Below, piece after piece: positions 34,267 to 45,490 of a stretch of DNA of 64,000 nucleotides. A program made the translations under genes and the position numbers. Every line of letters begins with the position of its first letter. The stretch's first letter is position 1. Source of the stretch: Euryodendron excelsum (taxonomy: Eukaryota > Streptophyta > Magnoliopsida > Ericales > Pentaphylacaceae); assembly GCA_033060915.1 (NCBI GenBank), contig CM065396.1, positions 4,511,001 to 4,575,000 of the forward strand, read 5' to 3'. The notes beneath the pieces are model-generated. The model was not told the origin of the DNA and did not search any database. It saw nothing but the letters and a program-made list of their open reading frames with translations.

Positions 34267-37200
34267 TATAAGCACCCCATTTTTACCAACTCGGCAATCT
34301 CCGGTCCAACCGGACTCATATTCAAATCGACACAAATACATTCAAGTACAAACCAATTTTTCAAACTTAGTCCAGTTAATCAATCGCGAATAGGGACAAA
34401 ATGACAAAATGCCCTTGCAGCATTACTCGGTCCAAGTCTAGTTGGCAAGTCTTCCTAAAGACAGTAAGTTCCTATTTCAACCTCAATTCCACTTCCAATT
34501 CTAGTCTAAGTTAATCAAACTCAATCCAGCACGTCTTCTGAGAAAGTTGATTCCTTAGAGGGTAAGTCCATTCAGTCCGACAAGTTTACCTAGAAAACTC
34601 CTCAGAATGGTAAGCCCTTTTAAACCTAACGACCGAGATAGAACCCAAGTCCCCAAGATGGTAGAACGGTTCACTTCTGGCACCAGCTAGCCCGCCAATG
34701 TAGAATGTCTGTTATCCGACACATCTTTTGAGAAAGTTGATCCCTCAGACGATAAGACTATCTAGCAGCTTCCCAAGATCAAGCAGTCTCCGGAATGAAC
34801 GCACACTGTCAAAGTGACGGAAACACTCACAAACATTGCAACTGTCAGAGTGATGGGAACACTCACAAACAAGTCGACATTGGGAATTGCTAACAAAACC
34901 CCTATGTCACAAGACCAAACATATCTCTTGCCCGTGGCACATTTATAAAAGGACGGGATACCTTTGGAAACCAACTCGTCACGTATCGTCAGAGTGATGG
35001 AAACACTCAAAACCCAGGTCAATACTAGTGCCTGCTAGCCCACTCTGGTGAAAAATAACCAAACTGCCCCTTGGGCCCTTTCGGCACTCTTCTCGAGAAA
35101 GTACCTAAATCCTCAGAGCGATAAGTTCACATTTTCAAAATTGTCCCAAACACAATCTGGCATGTCTGAGTGCTTTCCAGTCGGTTCCAAATCAATTCTG
35201 AGATCATTCAGTCAAAATGATCATTTTGCCCCTAGGCATCCGATCTCCTCCGAGAATAACACTGGCTTTGGGTATCAAACCGTTTACCTGCCGAGGATAT
35301 TTCTAATAGTATCCTCAACCTTCCAACACTTTTTTGGATCATTCTGAGTCTATTTCGGTTAGCCCGGTGCAAAATAACCATTTTGCCCCTAGTGGGCCGA
35401 TTGCCTTTTCTAACCACACCAGTTCTGGGTATCAAACCGGAAACCCCTTGGAACACTTTCGATAGCGTTTTCAACCTTCAAGCCTTCTTGCGGGTCACTT
35501 CAGGTCCATTCTAGTGTTTTTCTGGTTTAAATGATCGTTTTGCCCCTAGTAGGGTCAGTCAATCTTGTCAAACATTCCGGCATTATTTCTTAAGTCAGTT
35601 ACCTCCGGGACACTCTTTTAAGGGTTCTTGTCGATCCCTAGCCTCCATATCATTCCTGGAGCTTCTGGAGTCACTTCTAGTGGATCCAAGCCAAAAATTG
35701 CATGGTAGTCACTAGGATAGGCACTCAAATCTTTTGGCCTGCGTCGTAAGGGTCAAAAGATACGTTTCTTACCACCCTAAAAACTTTCCTAAGTGGGTGG
35801 TGGCGCCAAACCAATAAATGGTCTGGTGCCACTACAACAGGCACCAATGTTGTTTTAATTGCCTATAAAAACAGACCCTCCCCCTCTGTAAAAAGGGTCC
35901 GCAAAATCAGTTCAAAAACTGTCTCTCTTAAAATAAAGCTCGAAGTCTCTCCAAACCCTAATTCTCTCAAGCCTCTTTAAGCCTTAACTTCCATACACTC
36001 AAACCCTAATCTCTATACACCTTATACACTCAAACACAAGCCTCCAAACATCCATTAAAGAATCAAGTGTTGCAACTTCAAAGCTCTCAAAGTTTAAGTC
36101 AAGTAAAGCAAATTAAGCAATCAAAGTAAGAAGAACTCGAGGTTGATTTTCTATTTACTTTTACATAATCTCCCCTCTCTCTTCTCCCGCCTAACCCACT
36201 TGGGTTTTTTTTTATTTTAATCCCCATCTTCTACCTCCTCTTCTTGCATGCTTGAAACAAGGGACTCCCCGATTCATGCTTGGGAAGGACTGTTGAAGGT
36301 CACCGTACTGGGGACTTTCTTCTAGTTCAACCTTTGATGGTGTGGGTTCGGCCCTCTTGATTATGTAGTAAAACCTAGCCTTGTATGTTCATGACCCTAT
36401 TGCATTGTAATTATTATGTTCATGCATTGCATTCAAAATTGCATTCATAGTTGTTTTCAAACTTGCATCAAGGTTCTTTTTTCAAAACTTGCATTCAAAA
36501 TCTCCTTTTTCAAACTTATTTTCAAAACTACAATCTTAAAATGATTCTAGCCATTCCATGATTAGGGTTGTTTCCGAAAAGTGTTATATTCAATATGACC
36601 ATCAAGTTCCAAATTTTGGGTTTAAACCTTTAATTGTCTTTATCAAAATCACAATCTTAGAGTGATTCTGGTCATTCCATTAGTTAGGGTTGTTTTAGGA
36701 AAGTGTTATATTCAAAGTGATCATTAAGGTCCATATTTCAATTCCTAGTTGTTGTCAAAATTACAACCCTAGAATAGTTCTAGTCTTTTCGTGGTTAGAA
36801 TCGTTTTAGGAAAGTGAGATATTCATGAGACTTGTGAAAGTCCATATTCAAACCTCTTTCCACATATTTTCAAAGATCTACTTTTCAAAAACTCTTTGCT
36901 TGGAGTCCAAGTCAAGCCCTAGAATCCATTATTAGAAAACCCTAGTTCCTTTCTTAAAATCATTACTCCCTATGCTACATCAAATCAAAAATTTCCAAAA
37001 ACTCTTTTTTCACCAAATCATAGATTTTCAAAACTCAACTTTTCCAATTTCATGTCAAATCAAATCTTTCAATTTAGGAAACCAAATCAAATCCTCCAAT
37101 TTTGGAAACAAAATCAAATCATCTATTTTTTGAAATAAAATCCAATCTTCAACTTTAGGAAACAGAGATCAAATCTTTCCTAATTTCAAATTTTCAAACC

Positions 37201-38855
37201 TTTCCTAATTTCAAACTTTCAAATTTTTTCTAATTTCAATCTTTCAAATCTTTCTTAAATTCAAACTTCTAAATCTTTCCAAAGTTCAAATATTTCTAAA
37301 TTCAAAACTTTACAAATTCAAATCTTTCCAAAATCAACTCTTTCCTAAATGAAAACTTTTCTAAAATGAAACTTTCATAAATCAACTCTTTCATAAAATG
37401 AAAACTTTTCTAAAATGAAACTTTCTTAATTTGGCACTTTCCTACAATAAAACTTTCCTATTTTGAAAACTTTCTGAATTCAAAACTTTCTAAAATCTAA
37501 TCTTTCATAAACCTTAACTTTTTAAATTCTTTCAAATCAAATAATCAAGTCAAATCTTTACAAGTCTTCCAAGTTAAGCGTTTCTAAATCAAATCACACT
37601 GTTTCCAATCTTTCCTAAATTGAAACTTTTCTAAAATCAAAACTTTCCTTAATTCAACTTTTCATGATCAAATCAAATCTTTCCAATTCAATTGCATGCT
37701 TCAACCCTAAGTTACCTAAGTCCTAAGATGTCTAAATCCCAATTTAACCCTAACCCTAAAGTTAGGAAGCTTCAAATCTTTTTTAAAATTCTTTTCTAAA
37801 CCAAGATTGTTTTTAAACTTTAATTTAAGTCAAATTGATTTCAAAATCCAACTCGATCTTTCCAAAACAAGTCCAAGTTCTACTCCTCAAGTTCAATTTC
37901 AAATTCAAGTCTTCAAGTTAAATTTCAAATCAAAGTCAATTCCAAGTTCGATTTTCAAATCAAAGTTCAATTTTCAATCTTTCAATCAAAGTTTCAAATC
38001 AAACACTTTTTCAAATCAAATCTTTTCAAGTTAAACTTTTCAAAAACCTCAAAGTGTCTATTTCAATCGAACCCCGAGTCTAAACTACGATTGACCTGAT
38101 TCCTAACAAAGGGATACGTAGGCAACCCTCATAGGTGCGATCACAACTTTTTTTAAATTTTTAATGCCACAACCTTTTTCAAGTTTTCAATTTCACAACC
38201 TTTTTTAAATTTTCAATTCCACAACCTTTTTTCAAGTTTTCAATTTCCACAATCTTTTTCAAACCTCAATCTTCTTTTCAAATCTATTTTCAAAATCAAA
38301 TCATTTTCTTACACTTGCGTATCATGCATCATATCAAACCTTTTTCTTTAAATTCTTTTCAAAGTAGATACAATTGGACATTGGACAATTGAAGATTCTA
38401 AATGAGTGAACCTAGGTTGAATAAACATTTAGGTACCACAAGGGCGGGATAGGGTGATAGCCTAGTGCATCTTCCTTGTACATAATTAGCCTCCGAACAT
38501 AGAATCACTATTTTCAAAGACCAAAAACGGAGTTATTTTTAAAACAGGGTTTAAATCTTTTCAAAAGTTGCCAAACAGCCTATTTTCTCCAAAAACCCTC
38601 TCTTGACGAAGTTTTTCAAAAGTTTTTCAAAACCCTAAGTTTAATCTTCAGATTGCACTTAGTTTTAGGTGACCTAACTCACTTTAACAAAGTTAGGTGG
38701 CAACTCCAAACTTTTCCCAAAAGCCCTTCTTCAAAATCAATTTCTAGTTCTAACCTAGTCACACTCGTTCTTCTAAGAGGATGGGTTCTAACGAGAGAGT
38801 ACTGTGTTTTTCTCACTTGTGTGCTTTCTCGAGTGTGAAAAATCGAGGCGCAACA
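34267..38855 (+). repeat. F1 solo LTR copy I inserted in F2 gag
   Basis: It starts TATAAGCACCCC and ends GGCGCAACA, 4589 bp. The same gag resumes on both sides with no primer site, polypurine tract or second LTR, so this is a solo LTR. Flanking pentamers GCACC and ACACA agree at only three positions, a weak target duplication. Features: TGATCATTTTGCCCC modules, GGCGCCAAA (35802), TATAAAAA (35864), leader block (about 36245-36410), TACGTAGGCAACC box (38115) and the terminal block. It is a full-length reference for the F1 LTR without other insertions. Confidence 0.9.
35864..35871 (+). promoter_or_regulatory. TATA box of solo LTR I
   Basis: TATAAAAA followed by CAGACCCTCCCC. GGCGCCAAA, which reads TTTGGCGCC on the other strand, lies about 55 bp upstream. 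Confidence 0.72.
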
Positions 38856-39067
38856 ACACATAGCCAAAAATTGTACTCAAAACTCCGCAGCAACTTCTTC
38901 TATGGATAGTGTTGCTAGCGATGGAAGAGGAGCATCAAGGAGTACACCATGAGGATAAGGGACTACCTCTGAACCACAAACCTAGGCACGAGTGTATGCC
39001 ATAACTCAGAGGGATGCTTAGGCAACTCCTATAGTGGTGACAAGTGTCACGCAGTGATTAAAATATG
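38856..39067 (+). pseudogene. gag of F2, 3' tail after the LTR insertion
   Basis: The frame reads SVASDGRGASRSTP, stops, then TTSEPQT, a stop, and ARVYAITQRDA, a stop, ATPIVVTS. A glycine/arginine-rich stretch followed by RVYALT-like sequence is typical of the gag-protease junction of Tekay-type elements. Protease does not follow; the next identifiable sequence is the 3' end of the element. Three or more stops make it non-functional. Confidence 0.75.
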
Positions 39068-39125
39068 AGAAATCAATATTCATATCTATTTCCGACTGGT
39101 AAGCGAATTTCGGGACAAAATTCTT

Positions 39126-39140
39126 AAAGAAGGAAAGAAT
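39126..39140 (+). other. Polypurine tract of F2
   Basis: AAAGAAGGAAAGAA immediately before the 3' LTR start TGGGAGACCC at 39141, about 20 bp after the CGAATTTCGGGAC signature. Confidence 0.88.
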
Positions 39141-41284
39141 TGGGAGACCCTATCTTGTTTAGCATTATATTTAGCTTAAATGCATGGTAGTAGAGCATGA
39201 TTACCTTAATCAAGAAGCTTGAGTAGCTTATTTTAATAAGAGTATGTCATACGAGGATTCATTTATTTTAAGCATAATTAATTAACTTAATCTTAATTAA
39301 TTAGCTTAATTAATCTCCATGCTTAACTTATGGCTAATAATGATTAAGTAGCCTTAACATGTTTAATTATGTTAATAAGGTGGATTAGTGAGGAGAGTGG
39401 TGAAGCAAAGAGCGGCAAGGTGGGAAGTTCAACCTCAAGCCACCTAGGTGTATGGTGTATGCTTGTAAAGTGTGTGCTTGTAAGGTGTGTGGTTCATCTA
39501 ATTAAGATGTGTGCTTCATTACTAGCATGTCTGTGTGTGACAAGTTTGTATTAGATATATCTTGTATTTATTGCTTGCTTCAAGTTAAGAGAGGAGAGAG
39601 AAAGGAGGAGCTTGTGTAGTACCCTGTATTTGGCAAAAGAGAAAGTGAGAGAAAAAGAGAGAAAAGAAAAGGAAAGAAGAAAAGAATAGAGGATTGAATG
39701 AGGAGTTGTGTGTTCTTTGATTTGAAGTGAGGAATAACAGGATTATGCTTGTTTGCATGTGTTTTATTGATTGTTGCATGTAAAAAGACCTTTCCATACT
39801 CTCAGAAATGTGGAATAGAGATCAAGAGTTAGAGATCTCATGTTGGAAACTTAGAACCCTTCATATGTGTATGTTTTGGATGTTGAAGTCTTGTTTGAGG
39901 CTTTAGAAACATCATTCTAGTGTTTGCGGGACTTAGGAATGGGTCGGAATGGTTAAGAGATGCCTAAAACTAAGTTTTGGTTTCATCAAGTTCTAACAAA
40001 CGAGAAAAGAGGGCGCCGAGGCACAGTAGGGGCACCTACTGGTGCAGTCCTCTAGAGGGGGCACGCCAGTAGGGCGCCAAAAGGCACTAAGTGATGTGGG
40101 CCACTGGGTAGGTGTCATCAAGGCACGCCGGGAGGGCGCACTGGCATGGCCCCATTCATTGGCCAAGTGCGTCAGGGCGTACTAGTGCAGTCCAGTGGCC
40201 CTTGGTGTTTTGTTGTTTTGTTTTGTTTCCTCTTGTCTTTGCATTATAGTTTCTACACTAGCATCGGATGGTTTAATACCTATGTTTAAAAGTTAGTGCT
40301 TTCTCATTAAGAGTCTTACCATGTTATTGTAACATCATGTCTTGGTGTTGGTGAGCTATAAGCTTTACATATACAGGATTTATCGTATATAACATTGTAA
40401 TCTCACAAGTTTGATGTGCTGATGTGTGTGTTAAGTTCTGAAGTGGGTAAAGACACTCCAATTCGATCATATGAATGATTCCTCTTGGTATAGTAAGTTA
40501 AGGTGGGGGGTTTAAGATATTCTTACTCTTATTAAATTAAATGTCTTATTATCGATGTTGGTGTTTGCATTAGATTTATAAGGTGGCATTGCATACATCA
40601 TACATGGTGAATATAACTTGCATTGCACAGCTGAGGTTAGGTCACGCTAAACATTCTTGATAACTTGTTTTATCAATCTTGGCAAGATTATCAAAAAGTA
40701 TGCCTATGTGGTGAAGTGCCTATGTGGTGACATTCAACATTGCATCACAGGAGGCAATGTATTGCATGAGTCATTTCTCTTTGAAGATGATAACAGGCGT
40801 GTGATTATATCATTGAAAGGAAGATTACCTGTTGTTAATTGATTCGGTGTTTATTTAGCTATTTTTTCTTTACAAGTTTGATTATCTTAGTGACCATGTT
40901 GATAATAGCTTACACCCACATAAGTTGTTTTACAGGAAAGATGTTGATGTCTGGTCTACTGCTATTGACGTCAAGTTGATGAGTTGTGAAGAGCTCTTTT
41001 AGTTCGAGAATCTTAAGTCTTATATGTGTGTACACTTGAGTGTAGGATATTTTGTGAGTTTATTTATATCTCCATCTTGTAAATACTTATAAGTTTTGTT
41101 TATTAGTTCTCTTATGTAAGTATGGTGATTATGGGATGGTTTTATATATAATGATATTGTTTATCCTTTACATGATTCTTATATTTGGGATTGCTATGAG
41201 GTATCGTTCACAGGTTAGTTAACTGTGCGATTGCACTCGCCCTAAGATGGTGTTAATGACGCCTGATTAAGAGCGGGTGTGACA
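39141..41284 (+). repeat. 3' LTR of F2
   Basis: It starts TGGGAGACCC, one change from the 5' LTR start, and ends GCGGGTGTGACA; length 2144 bp. TATTAGATATA is at 39549. The GC-rich patch (about 40010-40200) is longer than in the 5' LTR and has lost the clean palindrome. F3 sequence resumes at 41285. Confidence 0.9.
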
Positions 41285-42029
41285 TATGCGGTTGCCTGGA
41301 CTCCGGTTTAAGATGATCAGAGATGAAAGATCTTTGAAATGATGTCATCAAAGTCGAATCAGGATGTGGTCACCTAGACTTTAGTTTAAGGTGGTCGAAG
41401 ATGAGAGATCTCTGAGATGATGTCATCAGAGTCGAACCGGGATGCGGTCGCCTAGACTCCGGTTTAAGGTGATCAGAGATAAAAGATCTCTGAGATGCTA
41501 TCATCGAAGCTGGACCGAGACGTGGTCGCCTAGACTTCGATCTAAGGTGTCATCGGTGTCTGATCGTCACTCGGCCTTTTGGACTCCATCTTGACGGTGT
41601 TATCGGAGTCTAACCATCCTTCGATCTTCTGGACTTTAATTTTAGGATGTCATCAGAGTTTGAACGTCCTTCAGCCTTTTGGACTCTAAATTAAGAATGT
41701 CATCAAAGTTTGACCGTCCTTCAGTCTTCTAAACTTTGGCTTCAGGATGTCATTGGAGTCCGACCATCCTTCGGTCTTTTAGACTCTGGCTTAAGGTGTC
41801 ATCAGAGTCCGACCCTCCTTCGGTCTTCTAGACTGTAGCTTGAGGAAGTCATCAGAGTTCGACCATCCATCGATCTTTTGGACTTTGGTTTATGGATGTC
41901 ATCGGAGCCCAATTGTCCTTCGGTCTTCTAGACTTCGGCATAAGGAGGTCATCGGAATCCGACTGGGTTGCGGTCTTCTGAACTCCAGTTTTGATGTATG
42001 GGCCAGAGGTCAAAATTTAGGTGTCAACA
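41285..42029 (-). repeat. F3 LTR fragment, minus strand, right of F2
   Basis: The continuation of the F3 LTR split by F2. Three 78-bp-type units give way to about nine units of roughly 50 bp (41560-41995). The LTR 5' end, read on the minus strand, is TGTTGACACCTAAATTTTG from 42029. No polypurine tract is visible outside it, so it is not clearly a 3' LTR. Confidence 0.85.
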
Positions 42030-42545
42030 ATAGGCCACGAAATAGATAAAAAAAAAAAATCTAAACTATGCATTCCTGATATGTCATAATAAGCATCAAA
42101 GATAAAACCAACAAAAGAAAGCATGTGCAAAAATAGGACTGTTATAAGTAAACTATTTTTGTACAAAACTCTATTTATTTCTCTCTCAAAAGCAAGGAAC
42201 AGGGGAATGGGGCAAAATACAAAAATAAGCTAAAGTCGCCCCATTGCCAATCAGCAAGCTCAGTCACAAGCATCTCCAACACTGACAATATCCTCAGGAG
42301 TCTCACCAATAGCCTCCCAGTCAGTATTGAGCCTCCTCCTAAGCCACTCTAACACGAGCGTCATGTCCGGCTAAGTGAAAGGGAAGTAACCTGACTTATG
42401 CTATTGTGATATATTGCTATGTGATATGCCATGAAACATATAACAATCTAAGATGTGCGTTCTTGATATATCATAATAAGCATCCAAGATAAAATCAAAT
42501 CAACAGCATGTGCAAAAATTGAACTATCATAAATAAGTTGTTTTC

Positions 42546-42599
<54 letters not shown>

Positions 42600-42995
42600 A
42601 GGGAACAAGGAAATGGGGTAGAATATATAAAAACTGAAGTAGCCCTAGCACAGGCCTTCTCCTTAGCAGCTCCAGCAGGGGCAATCTCATCACCAGTAGC
42701 TCCACCAGGGGCAATACCTCAAACAGTCTCATCTGGGGCACCCTCTCCAGCAACCCAAGCTTAGGCTCCCTCCTTATCAGTGGCTTTAGAAAAACCCTCA
42801 GTCTCGTGACTCTAGAGACCACCTCACCACTATTAAGGCTCGCGCTAGCTCCACTAGTCCTTGCATCACCAACAACAACATCAAGGACACCTCTAAAAGG
42901 GCTCTCTAACCAATGATAGGGTTGCTTCTACTAACCAACCTACCAATTGAGGAGCAAAGAATATCCAACATACTAATCACAAATCCCTGGGCCAG
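42030..42995 (+). repeat. F3 internal DNA with a direct duplication and (CT)n run
   Basis: Two diverged copies of a segment of about 180-200 bp lie at 42059-42240 and 42445-42640 (shared GATATRTCATAATAAGCATC, AGCATGTGCAAAAAT, AACTCT...), offset about 386 bp. The second copy has an expanded (CT)n run at 42552-42595. The region lies downstream of the antisense pseudogene on the minus strand. The 124-codon minus frame across it starts in the CT run and is not credible. Confidence 0.7.
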
Positions 42996-43620
42996 TCATA
43001 GTTGGTCGTCCCTAAATCTCCAATGAATGAATAGGAAGGAACTCAGCAAAGCAAGAAAAAAACAAAATAAACAGAAGGGAAGCAAAGAGTTACTAGCTCG
43101 CCCTGCAATGCTATCGCCTCCGTCGAACTATCTTGTCATTCGAAGGAAATCCATGTCAACTCTGGCCTCTGCCTCCATATCCTGCCTAACTGTTATCCTA
43201 ACACACTCCAGCTCAGACTCAATATCAGCCAATCTCCGACCAAGCATGGTCACCTGAGCATGCCAGTCATCTCCAATAGTCTATGCTTGGGCAGAACTAG
43301 CTCTCTCCTCATCCAAAGCAGCCCTCAGCACTGTTAGCTCGGCTCCCCATCGTGCCGTCTCAGCCCTAGCCTCAGCCAAAGCATCTCGGACATCCCCATC
43401 TTCCTAATGATCCAACCAAAATTGGACAACCTCCAAGCTGACTAAAAGGCCACCCACTACCTAGTACATGGCAGTTAGCCACCCAATGGACAACCGAGCA
43501 AACCAAGTATCATAGTCCTCACCAGCTGGCATTAAAAAAATCCTTAGCAAGTAGCCCCCCTTGATGCACAGCAATGTCAGGAGGCGTCCTCCCAAGTCCA
43601 TACATCTCCACAAAAGTGTG
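42996..43620 (-). pseudogene. Antisense ORF of the F3 element, coiled-coil protein, broken
   Basis: Minus strand. An upstream part reads MHTFVEMYGLGRTPPD and GGLLAKDFF, then shifts frame in an A/T run at about 43533. From 43532 one frame reads MPAGEDYDTWFARLSIG, VVGGLLVSLEVVQFW, and a long Glu/Ala/Arg-rich stretch (DALAEARAETARWGAEL, LRAALDEERASSA, RRLADIESELE) with coiled-coil character, to a stop at 42998. In-frame TAGs occur at 43463, 43406, 43283 and 43130. It lies antisense between missing pol and the polypurine tract of the F3 3' LTR. Tat-lineage elements can carry antisense ORFs here, some with a plant mobile domain; the N-terminal part could be a remnant of one, unproven. Confidence 0.68.
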
Positions 43621-44131
43621 CATCACGCTACTGCACTACCATGAGCCACAAAATACAACATCATGGAACTGCAATGCCGTGAACCATAAAAATGAGCTTT
43701 ACGGCACTGTAGCACCCAGACCCACAGTCGAGAGTCGAAAACGTCCCCACTAGCCAGGGCCAAAGTCCAGCACACCAAGGCATTCCGAGTTAGTCACCAA
43801 AAGTCTGGGCACACCCTGGCAGGCACTTCAAGGTATGCAAAGCACTTTAAAATTGACATGGTCATCCTAGTCAACCAAAGAGGTTACTCTTCTCAAGCAC
43901 TTAGCCATTCAATACAGCCTCCCAGTCAAGCGACCACCGTAGTCACATCTTCGGTAATGAATCTGCACTCGACGCAATCAACCAGCCATCACGGCCACAC
44001 CAACACCAACATAAGTCGCATTTCAAAATCAACTCCAAGCACCAAAAATGGCTGAGTCAAACATCTTGTCCAAACTCACAGAGGTACAAAATTGGGTCCC
44101 ACATTTACCTTTATCTAACTTTAATAAGAAA
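43621..44131 (+). other. F3 internal DNA upstream of the polypurine tract
   Basis: No ORF I trust. It contains repeated GGCACTGTAGCAC- and GCAATGCCGTGAACC-type motifs at 43620-43715, the same motif class found upstream of the F3 TATA box. On the minus strand these precede the antisense pseudogene and could be its promoter. Confidence 0.5.
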
Positions 44132-44152
44132 AATTAGACAAAAAAGGGCAAC
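44132..44152 (+). other. Polypurine tract before the F3 LTR
   Basis: TTAGACAAAAAAGGGCAAC directly before the LTR start TGTTGACACCC at 44153, in the same relation as in the F1 family. Confidence 0.82.
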
Positions 44153-45395
44153 TGTTGACACCCATAGATTTTGACCCCCGATCCATATCACATCCTTAAA
44201 CCAAAGTCCCAAAGTCCGTATATGGTTGGACTCCAATGACACCTTAAACAGGGGTCTAGAAGACCGCATACAGTTGGGACTCTAATGACACCTTAAACCA
44301 TAGTCCCAAAAATTGCATATGGTTAGACTCGGATGACCCCTTAAATCGAAGTCCCAAAGACCACATACAGTCTGACTTCAATAACACCTTAAACTAGAGT
44401 CCAAAAACTACATACGGTCGGACTCTGATAACCCCTTAAACAGCAGTTCAGAAGACCACATATGGTCGAACTCTGATAACACCTTAAACCGGAGTCCAGA
44501 AGACTGCATACGGTCAGACTTCAATGACATCATCCCAGAGATCTCTCTTATCTCCGATCACTTTAGACTAAAGTCTAGGCGATCGCGTCCTGGTTCAACT
44601 TTGATGACATCATCTTGAAGATCTTTCATCTCTGATTACTTTAGATCGGAGTTTAGAAGACCACATACGATCTGACTCTGATGACAACATCCCAAAGATC
44701 TCTCTCATCCCTAATCACTTTAAAAAAGAGTTCAGGCAACTGCATCCTGACCCAACTCTGATGACATCACCCCAGAGATCTTCCATTTCTAACCTCTACC
44801 AACATCACCCAACGTCTCTAACACTAGTCGTGATAATCGCAGCTCAGTTAGTCTCAAAAACCCTAAACCGAAAATTTGAAACTTTTGAGGCCCGTAAATC
44901 GGAGCCTTGACATGCTCTAATGACCTAAACAGAGGCCAATGATCTCTCGTATCACCCCTTAAAGTTTGCTCCATCAATCAGGAACATAAAACCTTAAACC
45001 AAAGAGCACCAAACTAAGCCAAAGCATGAGGGGCATGCTTCACGACATTAGAGGGTCATGAAGGAGAACTTTGTGCCTTACGGCACTCCAATACCATGAA
45101 GCACACAAAGTTGTGCTTCACAGCACACCACTACCATGACCCTCCATTTCTAAGCTTTTGGCAATGTTGTGCCACATATGCTAATGTCATGCCAATGTCA
45201 CTAGGGTGACTTCATCATAGGCTGACATGGTAAAATTCTGGTGAAGCCACATCTCCCATTTCCAAAAGTTAGGCATTACAATACCTTATAAAAGAAAACC
45301 CTTCTTCACAGCAATGCAATGCTATAAAGAAAAAAAATTTGCTTCATGGCACTATAATGCCGTGAAGAATGACACAATGTCGTGACAAAAATGCC

Positions 45396-45401
45396 TATAT
45401 A
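45396..45401 (+). promoter_or_regulatory. TATA box of the F3 LTR
   Basis: CCTATATACAAGCCACCCCC resembles the CCTATAAATACAGACC context of F1. An 11/13-matched palindrome (CTTCATGGCACTA/TAATGCCGTGAAG, 45342-45367) lies about 30 bp upstream, and a CT-rich run (45421-45489) lies downstream. Confidence 0.68.
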
Positions 45402-45452
45402 CAAGCCACCCCCTTCCATTTTTCACACATTCTCTCTTCTCTCTCTTTAAAG

Positions 45453-45490
<38 letters not shown>

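Larger units (their letters stand above)
30961..41289 (+). mobile_element. F2: Tekay/Del-like LTR retrotransposon, pol-deleted, with nested solo LTR
   Basis: A structurally complete but defective element: 5' LTR (30966-33058), primer site, gag, polypurine tract and 3' LTR (39141-41284). Flanking pentamers GATGC (30961-30965) and TATGC (41285-41289) are a target duplication with one change, and F3 repeats continue on both sides. The gag tail is followed almost at once by the 3' end signature GCGAATTTCGGGACAAAATT, so protease, RT, RNase H and integrase are deleted. An F1 solo LTR interrupts gag. It would need proteins from an autonomous relative to move. Confidence 0.9.

Noticed and set aside
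34262..38860. Target duplication around solo LTR I (GCACC/ACACA)
   Set aside because: Only three of five positions agree; insertion is instead supported by gag continuing on both sides.
42448..42822. Minus-strand 124-codon frame
   Set aside because: Runs through a CT microsatellite and the internal duplication; the other strand and other frames show no coding support.
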